DNA of 64,000 nt from Rhynchopus sp. YZ270_cl-10. Lineage: Eukaryota; Euglenozoa; Diplonemea; Diplonemida; Diplonemidae. Location of the stretch: contig OZ037852.1 in assembly GCA_964035575.1 (NCBI GenBank), forward strand, positions 1,612,001-1,676,000, read 5' to 3'. This document shows, one piece after another, positions 1 through 10,164 of the stretch (the stretch's first letter is position 1; every line of letters begins with the position of its first letter). Under the pieces are notes generated by a model. That model worked only from the letters and a program-made list of their open reading frames with translations, did no database searches and was not told the origin of the DNA. Position numbers and translations under genes: made by a program.

Positions 1-1
1 C

Positions 2-661
2 TACCGGCAGATGCAGACAGCGAAGCGTGAGCAGAACCCCGAGGAGGATGCGGGGCTGCTCTCGGCACCCTCGCAGGCGGATGCGCAGAAGGTCCACTAC
101 TTTGGCGATATCATGTCCGCATCGGGCTTCGAATGCTCCAATCTTTTCATAAAATTTGAGCTTGCGCTGCCCGACAAACAATGGCGGGTAGACAGCTCCC
201 AGGCAGGGTTTGGTGGTGATGAGAACACAACGTGCTTCACGCAGACCTCGCGTATGGTACGCCGCAAGCTCACCGACGGCACGTTTGTTACCTTCTTCGC
301 GTTTGCAATGCCGTTTGAACTGAACTGCTCGGCAAACAAGATCACTGCAGCGCACCCGAGAATGCTGATGGAGCTGCATTCTGAGCGGCAGTACGGTTCG
401 CAGCAGCTGGAGGGCTATGGGTTTGTCGATCTCACCGTGTCGCCAGGGTCGCACCGTACCGTGGTGCAGTGCTGGCGCCCCGTCCAGTCCATCCGCCAGT
501 CCCTCCGTGAGTTTTTCCTGAACGTCTCAACCGAGCTTGAACACACCTCCTATGCAGGTGTGCCTGCCCAGCAAGAAGGTCCCTTCCTCAATAAGTTCGG
601 CTTCCATACCGAATCAACCGGGCGGGTCGAGGTGCGGTGGAACTGCATCATGCAAGCATAA
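2..661 (+). CDS. MKS1: Meckel syndrome type 1 protein (B9 domain), C-terminal part
   Basis: The reading frame is already open at the window edge, so the N-terminus lies outside. The visible 219 residues are a B9 domain. It opens with a strand resembling GDIMSASGFECSNLFIKFEL, has a central FFAFAMPFEL segment and a GYGFVDLTVSPGSH loop, and ends in LNKFGFHTESTGRVEVRWN. The order and the end agree with the C-terminal B9 domain of MKS1 rather than the shorter B9D1 or B9D2, as remembered from family sequences. MKS1 belongs to the tectonic-like complex at the ciliary transition zone, which gates entry of membrane proteins into the cilium. No intron is needed in the visible part. The call implies a flagellated organism and agrees with CEP164 at the far end of the window. 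Confidence 0.85.
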   Translation, partial: YRQMQTAKREQNPEEDAGLLSAPSQADAQKVHYFGDIMSASGFECSNLFIKFELALPDKQWRVDSSQAGFGGDENTTCFTQTSRMVRRKLTDGTFVTFFAFAMPFELNCSANKITAAHPRMLMELHSERQYGSQQLEGYGFVDLTVSPGSHRTVVQCWRPVQSIRQSLREFFLNVSTELEHTSYAGVPAQQEGPFLNKFGFHTESTGRVEVRWNCIMQA

Positions 662-1058
662 AAGAGAACAAAAAGGGGGAAAGTAATTGTTTGTTGCATG
701 TTCCTCCTGACAGAATATAATGGGTTTTATTGTCCACAAACTGTTACAACAGAGGTGTTTATTCATCTTGTGGCCTTAGAAAAAATAAAATAGATAAAAA
801 TCGCTTTTTTAAAAGCTCTGGCAAACAAAACGGTCTCTCCTCTCTCCCCTTTTTACCCCCCCTTTTTTTTCCTGTTCATTTGACACTTCACAAATGAGGG
901 ATTCCATCGCAACCACAACCTTTTTCTATATTTGACTATTTTGCCAAGACTCGACACAGCTGCTCACAACTCTTTGCACACTTCACTTCAAAACCCTACC
1001 CTATACCCTATACCCTATGCCCACCTCTTCTCCCCTTCCCCTAGGCCCCTCCCCTCCC
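662..1058 (+). other. Intergenic spacer with candidate trans-splice acceptor
   Basis: This spacer holds AT-rich and homopolymer tracts, a C-rich then T-rich run near 840-870, and a short tandem CCCTATA run at about 1000-1018. A long pyrimidine stretch ends in AG at 1043-1044, 14 bases before the chosen start of the next gene. No coding signal is seen. Confidence 0.6.
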
Positions 1059-2990
1059 ATGGATGATCTCATCATCCCGTCGCCCCCTTCGGACAATGTA
1101 CACATAGCAGTGCAGGGTGGGCGACGTACCTACAAGACGTCTCTGCAGCGTGGTAAGGATCGCGTGCGTGCTGCGACGGAGCGGCACCAGAGCACAACGA
1201 ACCCCACCCGGCAGTGGGCGCCGTGCAAGCAGGTGGGTGGGAGCGAGCGTGGCTGGCTGCGCGAGCTGGACCCACACTCAGAGAGGTATTCGTCTACAAT
1301 CATCGCGTCGGAGTTGGTTCTCAAGCAGGTGTACACCGAAACGGGGCGTGGTGGCGATGTCGTGGGTGGACCCTGCAAGAAGCGCACTGCAGTCGCAGTG
1401 ACACTGCTGTACCACCTCTCGGGCTTCTTCCAGCAGTACCAGGACCTCATGAAGTGCCTGCTCAGAGACCTAGTGGGCTCCATCTACGTGCAAGTTGAGC
1501 ACGACGCAGGCGCACTGTGGGACTGCCTTTGCAGCTCCGGGGAGGACTTCTTCCGCCGTCGTGCGTGCTACGAGGCTAATGAATTTGATGCAAAGCCAAC
1601 GTACTTCGAGGAGCACCGCACCATGAAGACTGCCCTAGAGCGCTATACCAAGGAGCGCAACCTGCTCTACACATGCAGGGGTGCACTCTGCTTGACATTA
1701 GACGCAGTCCTGAGGAGACGGGATGCGGACACACAAAAGCTCGTTCTCCGGTGGTGGTGGGCATTTACACGCATCGAAGGCCACTACAAACGGACGAACA
1801 CACGGAAGCAGCGACAAATGAGCAATGCAGTAAAGATGTCGTGGACGCGGCGCCTGGTGGCGATGCAGAGGCGATGTTTCACTGCCCTGCGTGCGAATGT
1901 CATGGAGACACGGTCCGGGAAGATGTCCATCGTGCGCAACAGTCTTGACCTGATCAAAGCTGAGCTCGTAGTGGTCAAAAACGAGTCGCGCATGTGTGTC
2001 GACAAATACTATCAATGCCTGCGTATGTGGGAGGCGTGGGCACACAACGTGGTGTCGCTCTATGAAGACTCCGACACAGAAGACACAGGCGTCATTGAGT
2101 CGAAGAACATCGAAAGCACGGCAAGCTACAAAAAGCGCTTTGAGGGTCTCACGCAAATGATCCGTCACGGCATCAAGGCTGACCTGCTTGCGGCCAATGC
2201 CCCGCCACCGGTACCGCCTCTCAAGGGCGCACCTGGGAGACGAGAAGCTGTGGCCGTGCTGGCTCAGCATCAGCAGCTGATCAACACACTCTTCCACGCG
2301 TACTCCGCAAAGCTGTGTGGGGTGTACGTGGTGAGCCTCTTCGATGTGTCGCGTATGATCGACGACTGCCTGCTCACTGCACACCGTGCCACAATGCTGC
2401 ACTGCGCTTCCGTCGCTGCAGGCAAGCGCGATGTGTCGCCCATCCTGCTCCCTGCCGACGGCTTCCAGGAGTTCCTTTTCGAGTCCGCTGTGCTGACCAT
2501 GGAGCACGACTCTGTTGAAGGCAAGATGACTGCCTTGGTGTGCAGCATTGCAGGTAGAGTCGACAGATTCAGCACACCTGATCTCTTCGACAATGTGCTT
2601 AGGGACCCAGAGGTTCTGAATATGAGTGTCAAAATGCTGCAGGATTTAGTGCCCTTCTGCAAGACAAAAGGTCTAAATGCGGAGTACGTGAATGGGCTGG
2701 AGATACAACACCTACGTGCAGACCAAGTGGACGCCGTGTTCGACAGGCTGCCCTCAGAGGACCTGCAGGACGTAGACTATCTGACAGTGACCCTCGCGCT
2801 AGCCATGCTGAACGACCCCATGCCCTTCACACCACCCGACGAAAAGTGGGCAACCTTCTCACTCCTCCTCCAGGTTGCCCAAGGTGACACAGCTGCGCGG
2901 AAGTTCAAAAAACTCCTCAAACGAACCGACGCAACCCCACAAGCAGCAAGCAAACCCCGCGCAGCACTCAGGCGGAACATCTCTAAATGA
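1059..2990 (+). CDS. Uncharacterised 643-aa protein
   Basis: One uninterrupted frame. An upstream in-frame ATG lies at 1017. The start at 1059 (MDDLIIPSPPS) is preferred because the pyrimidine tract at 1021-1042 ends in AG at 1043-1044, so a trans-spliced mRNA would begin after the first ATG. I do not recognise the family. The first 80 or so residues are basic and Pro/Thr/Arg-rich, probably disordered. The rest is mostly helical by composition, with many Leu, Arg and Cys and aromatic-rich patches such as LRWWWAFTRIEGHYK. There is no signal peptide, clear transmembrane helix or known catalytic motif. Codon use and GC content match the neighbouring genes, which supports it being real. Confidence 0.75.
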   Translation: MDDLIIPSPPSDNVHIAVQGGRRTYKTSLQRGKDRVRAATERHQSTTNPTRQWAPCKQVGGSERGWLRELDPHSERYSSTIIASELVLKQVYTETGRGGDVVGGPCKKRTAVAVTLLYHLSGFFQQYQDLMKCLLRDLVGSIYVQVEHDAGALWDCLCSSGEDFFRRRACYEANEFDAKPTYFEEHRTMKTALERYTKERNLLYTCRGALCLTLDAVLRRRDADTQKLVLRWWWAFTRIEGHYKRTNTRKQRQMSNAVKMSWTRRLVAMQRRCFTALRANVMETRSGKMSIVRNSLDLIKAELVVVKNESRMCVDKYYQCLRMWEAWAHNVVSLYEDSDTEDTGVIESKNIESTASYKKRFEGLTQMIRHGIKADLLAANAPPPVPPLKGAPGRREAVAVLAQHQQLINTLFHAYSAKLCGVYVVSLFDVSRMIDDCLLTAHRATMLHCASVAAGKRDVSPILLPADGFQEFLFESAVLTMEHDSVEGKMTALVCSIAGRVDRFSTPDLFDNVLRDPEVLNMSVKMLQDLVPFCKTKGLNAEYVNGLEIQHLRADQVDAVFDRLPSEDLQDVDYLTVTLALAMLNDPMPFTPPDEKWATFSLLLQVAQGDTAARKFKKLLKRTDATPQAASKPRAALRRNISK

Positions 2991-3151
2991 CCCCCATTTA
3001 CACAACGAATGGTGAAGAAAAAAGCGATTCAAAAAAAAGAGGGGAAATCCCCGGTTTTTACTTTGTTTCCATATTTAGCTGTGTGCACGGAGAGGCACAT
3101 TCATCAAGCTTTTTAAACTTTGCACCCTTTAACGACACAGGTAGAATACTT

Positions 3152-3180
3152 TCTCCTCTCTCTCTCTCTCTCTCTTTTAG
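3152..3180 (+). promoter_or_regulatory. Candidate spliced-leader acceptor (pyrimidine tract plus AG)
   Basis: A (CT)n tract running into TTTTAG stops five bases before the ATG at 3186. No matching exon or donor lies upstream, so it reads as a trans-splice acceptor for the annexin-like gene. A 5-nt leader after the AG is typical of such genes. This is inferred from sequence only. Confidence 0.6.
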
Positions 3181-3185
3181 AAAAA

Positions 3186-5338
3186 ATGTCGTCGATCTTG
3201 CAAGAAGAGCATGACTTCCAGGACGAGCTGGAGAACTTAGAAATGGACCAGTACCGTGAGCGCGTGCGTCAGGATGTGGAGGACTTCATCTCGGGGTCGC
3301 CGTCTCGCTCACGGGGCTCGAACAGCTGCTCCCCCCACAGGAGGGACCAGGATGTGGCAACACCGTCACCAGGGCGGTACGGCTCTGAGGGTGGATCTCC
3401 GGTATGCTTTTAAATTTTACGTCAGACGAACGTCGTGTCGACGTACGTTTCATAAACACCTTCCAACAGGGCGGACGCTACGGCTCCCAGAGCCAGGGTC
3501 GCGTGAACCAGCAGGAGTGCAAAGGCCGTGCAGACCGCCTCTACAAAGCAATGAAGGGCTTCGGCACCAAGGAGTCTGCGGTGTACAAGGAGCTCGAGGG
3601 TGTGCGCAGCCAAGACGAGTGGGGTGAGGTGCAGGGCCAGTTCCGCACACACTACTCTAGCTTCCACAGCGGGAACCTCGTGCGGGCGATCGACGACGAG
3701 CTGACGAAGTCGGAGATGCAGAAGGCAAGAGACATCCTCTCGAAGAAGGGTATCGACATGGATGGCCAGGGGGGACAGGGGCAGGGGGGCTACAGCAGCA
3801 ACAACAACAACAGCTACGGAAGTGGCAACAACAACAACAACAACAGCTACGGGGGTAACAGCAACAACAGTGGTCGCTACGGAAGCAACAACAACAACAG
3901 CTACGGAAGTGGCAACAACAACAACAGCAGCAGCTACGGGGGTGGTAACAGCAACAACAACAACAGCCCCAGCCAGCAGGGAGGCAGCAGCAGTGGTCCC
4001 GGGTCTTCCCGTCTCAACGGCTTCACCGACCGTCTCTACAAAGCAATGAAGGGCTTCGGCACTGACGAGAGTGCTATTTACAACGTAATCGGTGAGCTGC
4101 AGCAGCAGAGCGAATGGGACTGGGTGAAGGGCGACTTCAAGAAGGACTACCCGAAGTTCCACGGTGGCGACGTGGTGAAGGCGCTGAAGGACGACCTCAC
4201 GAAGAAGGAGCTGACGAAGGTGACTGACATCATGGCACAGCGTGGAATCCAGCTTGAGGGTGGCAGCAACAACAGCTACGGAGGTGGCAACAACAACAAC
4301 AGCGGAAGCTACGGGGGTGGTAACAACAACAACAACAACAGCTACGGAAGCAACAACAACAACAACAACAACAGCAGCAGCAGCTACGGGGGTGGTAACA
4401 GCAACAACAACAACAGCCCCAGCCAGCAGGGAGGCAACAACGAGGATGCCAAATGGAACAAAGACTCCAGCAGCAACAACAACAACAGCACCAGCCAGCA
4501 AAGCACCGCTGCCGCTGGCCGTGCAGACCGCCTCTACAAAGCAATGAAGGGCTTCGGCACAAAGGAGGCAACCATCTACCAGGAGCTTGAGAGTGTGCGG
4601 GACGAGGCTGAGTGGCGCAGCACTGAGCGCGACTTCAAGCAGAAGTACGCAAGCTTCCACAAGGGCGACCTCGTTGCCGCAATCAAGGACGAGCTGACCA
4701 AGAAGGAGCTGCAGAAGGCTTCCGACATCCTTGCTGCCAAGGGCATCCAGCTGGACGCGAGCCAGACCCAGAAGCAGAACGACAGCACACCTTCCAACCA
4801 GCAGTCGGACTCGCAGCGTCTGAACGGCTACACGGACCGCCTCTACAAAGCGATGAAGGGCATGGGCACGAACGAGAACGCGATCTACGACGTTGTGGGC
4901 GAGATCAACAACGCGTCCGAATGGGGCTTCGTGGTGCGCGACTTCAAGTCTGACTACGCGAGCTTCCATGGAGGCGACGTGGTGGTCGCACTCAAGGACG
5001 AGCTGAACAAGAAGGAGCTGGCGAAGGTGACTGAGATCCTTGCTTCCAAGGGCGTCCAGCTTGAGGACCAATCGGTCTTCGAACGCCTTGAGGGATACTC
5101 AGAGAAGCTCTACAAGGCCATGAAGGGCTTCGGCACAGACGAGGCTGCAGTCTACAGCGTCCTTGAGGGCGTCAACACGCCTGCTGAGTGGAACTACGTC
5201 AAGCGCGAGTTCGCTGAGAACTACCCCAAATTCCACAAAGGTGACGTCATCGTCGCACTCAAGGACGAGCTGAACAAGAAGGAGGAGGCCCGTTGCACCG
5301 AAATGATGCAGGCAAAGGGAATCCGTCTCTTCGACTGA
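3186..5338 (+). CDS. Annexin-like protein with five repeats and Asn-rich linkers
   Basis: Join of 3186..3401 and 3470..5338 (694 aa). The intron 3402..3469 starts GTATGC, ends CAACAG and keeps phase 0. Exon 1 is an acidic then Ser/Arg/Gly-rich leader. Exon 2 holds five near-identical repeats of about 75 residues at roughly 91-165, 256-330, 422-496, 525-598 and 614-693. Each has LYKAMKG followed by GFGT or GMGT, then a conserved EW, FH(x)GD and KDEL-like segment. The GxGT loop followed about 40 residues later by Asp/Glu is the annexin type II calcium and phospholipid site. Repeats 1-2 and 2-3 are separated by N/G/S/Y-rich tracts (about 179-249 and 337-419), which are prion-like in composition. 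Ordinary annexins pack four different repeats tightly, so five alike repeats on flexible linkers is unusual. Probable role: calcium-dependent membrane binding or clustering. Confidence 0.8.
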
Positions 5339-6377
5339 TAAGCATACACAAGAGAGAGGAGAAAAAGAGGAAAAACGAAAGTGACAAAAAAAATATACAA
5401 AAAAACAAATTGAGAAAAAAAAAAGCCGAAAAGGGGCAAAATGAATTGCGATGTCCAAAAGAACCCCCTTCTCCTTCTCCGATGCAACAACAATTTTTCA
5501 AAAAAAAAAGAATGGGCATCACATACAGGGGGGGCGACCACTCTACGAATTTTTCCCCCCTTTCTCCCCAGCATAAAAAAAGCACAAAAAAAAAAAAGCA
5601 AAAAAAAAAAAAAAAAAGAAACGTTTCAGATAGGCAGCACAGATCGCCGGCTCTTCTTTGGGTCAGGTATTGAATAACTATTACTGTCGTACACCAAGCC
5701 ATCCCCTCACCCAAGTTTTTTTTTGTACCTGTACTCACCCCAACCGACAATATGCGTCTTTGAACAAGCAACACACAGAACAGTAGGCTAATCTGCACGG
5801 AAGTCAGCCAGACTGTGGCGGGGGTCCAACATCCCTCACAGGAAATTTGACTTCTAGTTTCTTCTTTTTCTCTTCAGTCCTACTGTTCACCTCCCCCCTA
5901 GTGCTTGCTTGTTTGTTGTGGACAAACAGCGATAACGATAGTTCTCCGTGGAACGACAACGTGTGTGCCTCACCCTCACCGAAAGCACATCAAAAGACGT
6001 TTCATGTCCACTCTTTACTCGTTATGTTCTCGCACACTTGCCACGAAACGCATTCCCAGTTTATTTTTTTTCCACTCTTTTTCTTTGCTTTTCTACAGTT
6101 ACGCCCCCCCCAAGCCCTCCAAAGAGGTTATACAAACGCAAAAAAAAGCACCTTTCCCCCAAAAAATAAATCTTGCTGTTTCCTCACCCCATCCTTTTGT
6201 AGTTTGATGCGTTGACGCTTCCATACACACTATCTCACACCTATAGGGCGGTGTTGCAGATCACAGTGGGGAGACAAATGATGTTACACTTTCCCCCGCT
6301 CACAAAGTAAAATATTTGCTAAAAAAAAACGCACACTGTGAACAGGGGGGGTTTCGTTGTGTTCTATAGATAAAAAA
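5339..6377 (+). other. Intergenic spacer, homopolymer-rich
   Basis: Long poly-A and A/T-rich runs (5390-5620), a second AT-rich stretch with poly-T, and a pyrimidine run ending in AG at about 6368-6369 just ahead of the next ATG. Frames open here translate into Lys- or Phe-rich low complexity and are not credible genes. Confidence 0.5.
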
Positions 6378-6632
6378 ATGAGTGATGAGGCCTCTGTTCT
6401 GAAGCAGTTGAGCTACGATTTGGAGAACCAGGTGGAGTTGCTTGACATGGAACTTGAAACTGCAAAGGAACGCATCCGCGAGCTTACCCTCGAGAAGTCC
6501 GAGATCCGCAACACTTTAGAAGACACGCAGGCAGAGCGCGACCTCATCCAGAAGGAGCTCAGCCGAATCTACGGCAGAGAAATCACCTCCGACGGACTTC
6601 TTGAAGCTCTCAAAGCCATCGAGAAGAAGTAG
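6378..6632 (+). CDS. Small 84-aa coiled-coil protein
   Basis: The start ATG at 6378 follows a pyrimidine-rich stretch ending in AG at 6368-6369, which suits a trans-splice acceptor. The protein begins MSDEASVLKQLSYDLENQVE and is almost wholly one acidic and basic heptad-like helix (Leu/Ile at regular a/d spacing from about residue 7 to 65). A short conserved-looking tail follows with YGREITSDGLLEAL. I do not recognise a family. It has no signal peptide or membrane helix. It could be a small subunit of a coiled-coil assembly such as a flagellar or adaptor complex, but the sequence alone does not show which. It is short, but codon use is like its neighbours and the start context is good. Confidence 0.65.
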   Translation: MSDEASVLKQLSYDLENQVELLDMELETAKERIRELTLEKSEIRNTLEDTQAERDLIQKELSRIYGREITSDGLLEALKAIEKK

Positions 6633-7054
6633 ACACGGTGCAGGTAAAGGGGAGCTGTGTTGTGTTCATGAGTTCTGATGGGCGCTGTGCAGGATACAGT
6701 CAGAGAGGGTGGGGAGGGGAGGGTGGGGAGGGGGCATCGCCGTTTTTCCGAAACGTCGCAGATGCAAACCAAAAAAAAAAGTAATTAGTGGAGCAGATCC
6801 TCTGTCACTATTGTGACCAAGTTTTCAAAAAAAAAAGTAAGGGGTAGTTTGTTAGGGGTTGTCCACATGAAGTAAGGATTGCTGCTACCCTAGCGGGTGG
6901 GTCACTGTGCACCCCCCTTTGTAGATTGTTGGGTGACAGTCCACCTGGTGAGCCCTATCTTTTCAAATGGGGATGTCTTTGCACCCCAGTGGGTGTTGCG
7001 TTTTAGTCAGCGTTGTGCCTGAACCCCACCCACCTACATCACCCAGGCACACAA
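6633..7054 (+). other. Intergenic spacer with a divergent family C repeat
   Basis: A G-rich run (GGGGAGGGGAGGGTGGGG-like, about 6705-6732) comes first. A diverged copy of dispersed repeat family C follows at about 6783-6836, ending in GTTTTCAAAAAA. A pyrimidine-rich stretch ends in CCCAG at about 7045, ten bases before the next start. Confidence 0.5.
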
Positions 7055-9403
7055 ATGGAATACATGAACATCCCTCACGATGTGCCCACGTCGTGCAGGT
7101 ACGAGACGCTCTCCTCAAGTGGCGATGCTGTGTGCGTATCCTGGGTGGACCCTTCGCACGCAGGCGTGTTGAACACCATTGCAGCTGCAGCGCAGCGGGC
7201 ACGCGGACTGGCGACAGTGCTGGAGGTGAGCGACACGTCGTCGCCCTCCCTCACCGTCGTCACCTCAGCACCAGGCAGCTCTATAGCCGACACCGTCACG
7301 CAACGTCTTGCAGTGGATACGGCGTTCGATTATGACACGCTGTGGGCATTTCTTGTCCAGGGGCTAGGTGCGTTGGAAGCGTTGCACTCGCTTGACGTTG
7401 TTCACGGTGATGTGTCCGCATCGGCACGCATCGACACAGAGGGGGGGACGATGACCTTGGGTCTTCCGCTGCTAGGACGTCCTGCAGCAGCGAAGTACGC
7501 ACCGCCGGAGATAGTGGGGGGCAGTGTGGCGGGGGATGTGTACGAGCTGGGGTGTACTTTGCTGGAGGTTGTGCACCTGAGGGACGCAAGGCAGGCACGC
7601 CTGCTGCAGGGTGGTGGAAGTGGTAATGGTGGTAGTGGCGGTGCTGCCGACGTCGAGCTGGCCTTCCTTCTCGAGAAGATGACCGAGCAGGACCCAGTCC
7701 GCAGACCCACCCTGCAACAGATCTTTGCGTATGCACCAGTGAGGTCGCGTGTCGTGCCCTCGCAGACACCACCCAAGACAGAAACATTGCAACACCAGCT
7801 CGACGCACAACAGACAGAGCTAGAAGCGTTGAGAGCCCAGGTAGCAGACGCAGAGCGGCACGAAGCGACTGTGGTGATGCTGAAGGGCCAGCTGCAGCTG
7901 CAGGAGTTGGAATTGCAGAAGCTGAGAGGCGAGGGTGTTGAGGTCCTGCGGAAGCAGCTGTACTCACAAGAGGTGGAGCTGGAGAAGCTGAGGACAGAGG
8001 CATCCGATGTGGACAGACGTGAGGAGGCAGTGGCCAAGCGTGAGGCCGTGTGTGAGGACGACGCTGCCAGGCTAGCCGTGCGCGAGGCTAAGGTCACTGC
8101 GTTCCTTGCACTCTACGAGATGACCTCGGAGCAGCTGCACCGCATCCCGACCTGCGTGGAGCAGCAGCAGCTGTTTGCGGACTACTACCAGCTGGGGAGG
8201 GATGCCAGCACTACCGGCACTGCAAACACTACCAGCACCACCACCACCACCACCGCCGAAGAGCACGCACCCCACCACACCATACCGGCGACACAAGAAC
8301 GGGAGAGAAGCTGTTCGCGCGAGCTCAGCTTCTCTGATGTGCACAGCAACGGTGAAGAGGAGGGAGCGCACGAAACGTCATCCTCGACACACACGACGCA
8401 GACGCAGGCAGGCTCACACCACGACGCAAGCTTCACGCTCATCCGCCCAGGCACCATGCCGTCACCGATACGTCCCGACACACCGGAGCCGCTTCCGAGC
8501 ACACCCGAAGTGCTGTCTGCGGCCCCCGTTCTGTGCGAGGTGGTGCACGAAGGCGAGCTTGTCAGCGCAGACTACAGCGAGGCACGCTCGGAGAACACCC
8601 TGCTGCAGCCGTTCGACACACCCACAACAACGACGTACGAGGGGCGTGCGAACGAGTCCCGCGTAGAAGAGATCACCATCGAAGAGCACGACAGCAGCGG
8701 CACACATGAGTCCCCAAGCACACCCCCGAGCCGTCCTGCAGAGGCGCCGCCATCGGTGACACCACCTCGCACGCATGAGGACTTCATTGCATGGCATCTG
8801 TCGCGGTCTCCCGAGAAGTACCTTACCCCGCGGGATGACAGGTCGACGCCACTGCAGAAGTGCAGGCTGGACCCTTCGGGGCATGTGGTGAAGCCGTGGC
8901 AGCAGCGCTCTATTCAGGACTCTCTCCAGCACAGCCGGGCTGTGCTGGAGGATATGGCGCAGCGCAACCGTGCGAACAGCAAGGACAGCAGGCGGCGCAC
9001 GCGGGACTACCTTTTGAAGCGCTCACGCGAGATGCTCGCACATGCGGACGAATCTCTAGCAGCGAGCACACCGCGACACACCCAGCAGCACTCCGCAAGC
9101 GCAACACCTACGACACACTCCCCATCCCCAGACTTCCGACGCAGGAGAAGCATGTCACCCCCGCCCACGGAGGACGAAGGCGAGCCCAGTGGCACAGCCG
9201 ACACCTCTGAGGCATCCAAGATCACTGTCGTGGGCCCCTCCCCAACACGGCTGTACTCCCGCAGGCAGCTTGCGTCAGCAGAGGTGAAGGGCAGGGCAGG
9301 GAGAGGTGGCGACGGCGGTAGCGGTGAGGAGTCCCCACAAGCACTGCTCAGACGCCTCCGTGTGGAGAGAATGGGGCTCTCGCAGATGGGGACGGTGGCG
9401 TAG
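7055..9403 (+). CDS. Kinase-like protein (probable pseudokinase) with coiled coil and disordered tail
   Basis: Start ATG 7055 (MEYMNIPHD) lies ten bases after a CACCCAG acceptor-like site. The protein has 782 aa. Residues 1-250 resemble a protein-kinase C-lobe: VVHGDVS at about 115-121 in place of HRDLK, AAKYAPPEI as the APE segment, GDVYELGCTLLEV as the F-helix, and DPVRRPTLQQI near the end. The metal-binding DFG is replaced by LGL, and the catalytic-loop Lys and Asn are absent. No glycine-rich loop or VAIK lysine is visible, so catalysis is unlikely. A coiled coil rich in Gln, Glu and Leu runs at about 255-370. The long remainder is Ser/Thr/Pro-rich and probably disordered, with basic patches near the C-terminus. 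The next gene is a second kinase-like protein. The degenerate N-lobe makes the family unclear. Confidence 0.7.
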   Translation: MEYMNIPHDVPTSCRYETLSSSGDAVCVSWVDPSHAGVLNTIAAAAQRARGLATVLEVSDTSSPSLTVVTSAPGSSIADTVTQRLAVDTAFDYDTLWAFLVQGLGALEALHSLDVVHGDVSASARIDTEGGTMTLGLPLLGRPAAAKYAPPEIVGGSVAGDVYELGCTLLEVVHLRDARQARLLQGGGSGNGGSGGAADVELAFLLEKMTEQDPVRRPTLQQIFAYAPVRSRVVPSQTPPKTETLQHQLDAQQTELEALRAQVADAERHEATVVMLKGQLQLQELELQKLRGEGVEVLRKQLYSQEVELEKLRTEASDVDRREEAVAKREAVCEDDAARLAVREAKVTAFLALYEMTSEQLHRIPTCVEQQQLFADYYQLGRDASTTGTANTTSTTTTTTAEEHAPHHTIPATQERERSCSRELSFSDVHSNGEEEGAHETSSSTHTTQTQAGSHHDASFTLIRPGTMPSPIRPDTPEPLPSTPEVLSAAPVLCEVVHEGELVSADYSEARSENTLLQPFDTPTTTTYEGRANESRVEEITIEEHDSSGTHESPSTPPSRPAEAPPSVTPPRTHEDFIAWHLSRSPEKYLTPRDDRSTPLQKCRLDPSGHVVKPWQQRSIQDSLQHSRAVLEDMAQRNRANSKDSRRRTRDYLLKRSREMLAHADESLAASTPRHTQQHSASATPTTHSPSPDFRRRRSMSPPPTEDEGEPSGTADTSEASKITVVGPSPTRLYSRRQLASAEVKGRAGRGGDGGSGEESPQALLRRLRVERMGLSQMGTVA

Positions 9404-10164
9404 GTGGAGGGGAAGGGGTGTTTTTTTCTGAAAATTTGGGGGTTTTTTTTGCGTCTTTCAACTGGGAGGAGATGAGAGGGTAATATGATCACGCTTCTCT
9501 ACAAAAAAAAAAAAAAAACTGTCTTGTGTTTTCTCTCGACGCAAATTATCGTTAAATACGTTGTTCTTCAACAACAGATGGAAAAGTAGTTTTTTTCTAA
9601 CAGCCACATTCTTTAGGCTGTCTTAGTATTTCTGACAGTCAGTTTTAACCCCCCCCAGTGTTCCCGCCTCATTACCGCCCATTTACTAACTCATAGTTGC
9701 GTGTTCACAAGAGGCTTGCATCTTTCTCGTTCCCTCCAACCCTTTAAGTATCCCGCACCTTGGCCTACAACGCAACACACGCAAATAGGGTGACGACATA
9801 CTGAACAGCTCTCTGTGGCCGTCTCTGGCAGTAGACAGCAAAATATCAAACCCAGCGTGTTTCCAACACGATAACGACAGTGGAACAAAATATGTGTGTG
9901 CATCAGAGAGACACAGCCATCTTACACATTTTCTCCCCCTTTTTTCTGGGTGTTGTTTCACAACACCCCCACTCCCTTACCCTCCATTAGATTAGACAAA
10001 GGCCCATCCTCCTCATCCTTCCCTTTTCACCATCCCTCCTGCCCAACTTTTTTCATTATTTTCTCGCAAAAAAAAACCCCCGCAGAACAACACACATTCC
10101 CTCTATCCTTCTAAGAAACGTTCCCCCTCTCCCTTCTTTTCCTCTCTTTTCCCACTCCGATGAT
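9404..10164 (+). other. Intergenic spacer
   Basis: Poly-A and poly-T runs, a weak family B-like patch (ACAAGAGGCTTGCATC at about 9708-9723) and a long pyrimidine-rich stretch from about 9930 to 10155 ahead of the next start. A possible acceptor AG lies near 10114. No coding signal. Confidence 0.45.

Noticed and set aside
1000-1018. Telomere-like CCCTATA repeats
   Set aside because: Only about three short units in the middle of a gene array; more likely part of a pyrimidine-rich leader.
3422-5071. 549-codon open frame on the minus strand opposite the annexin-like gene
   Set aside because: It arises from the repetitive sense sequence; its translation is Val/Leu/Ala-rich low complexity with no family signal, while the sense strand encodes clear annexin-like repeats.
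5293-5798. Lys- or Phe-rich open frames on both strands of the poly-A region after the annexin-like gene
   Set aside because: Homopolymer artefacts with no codon bias or start context.
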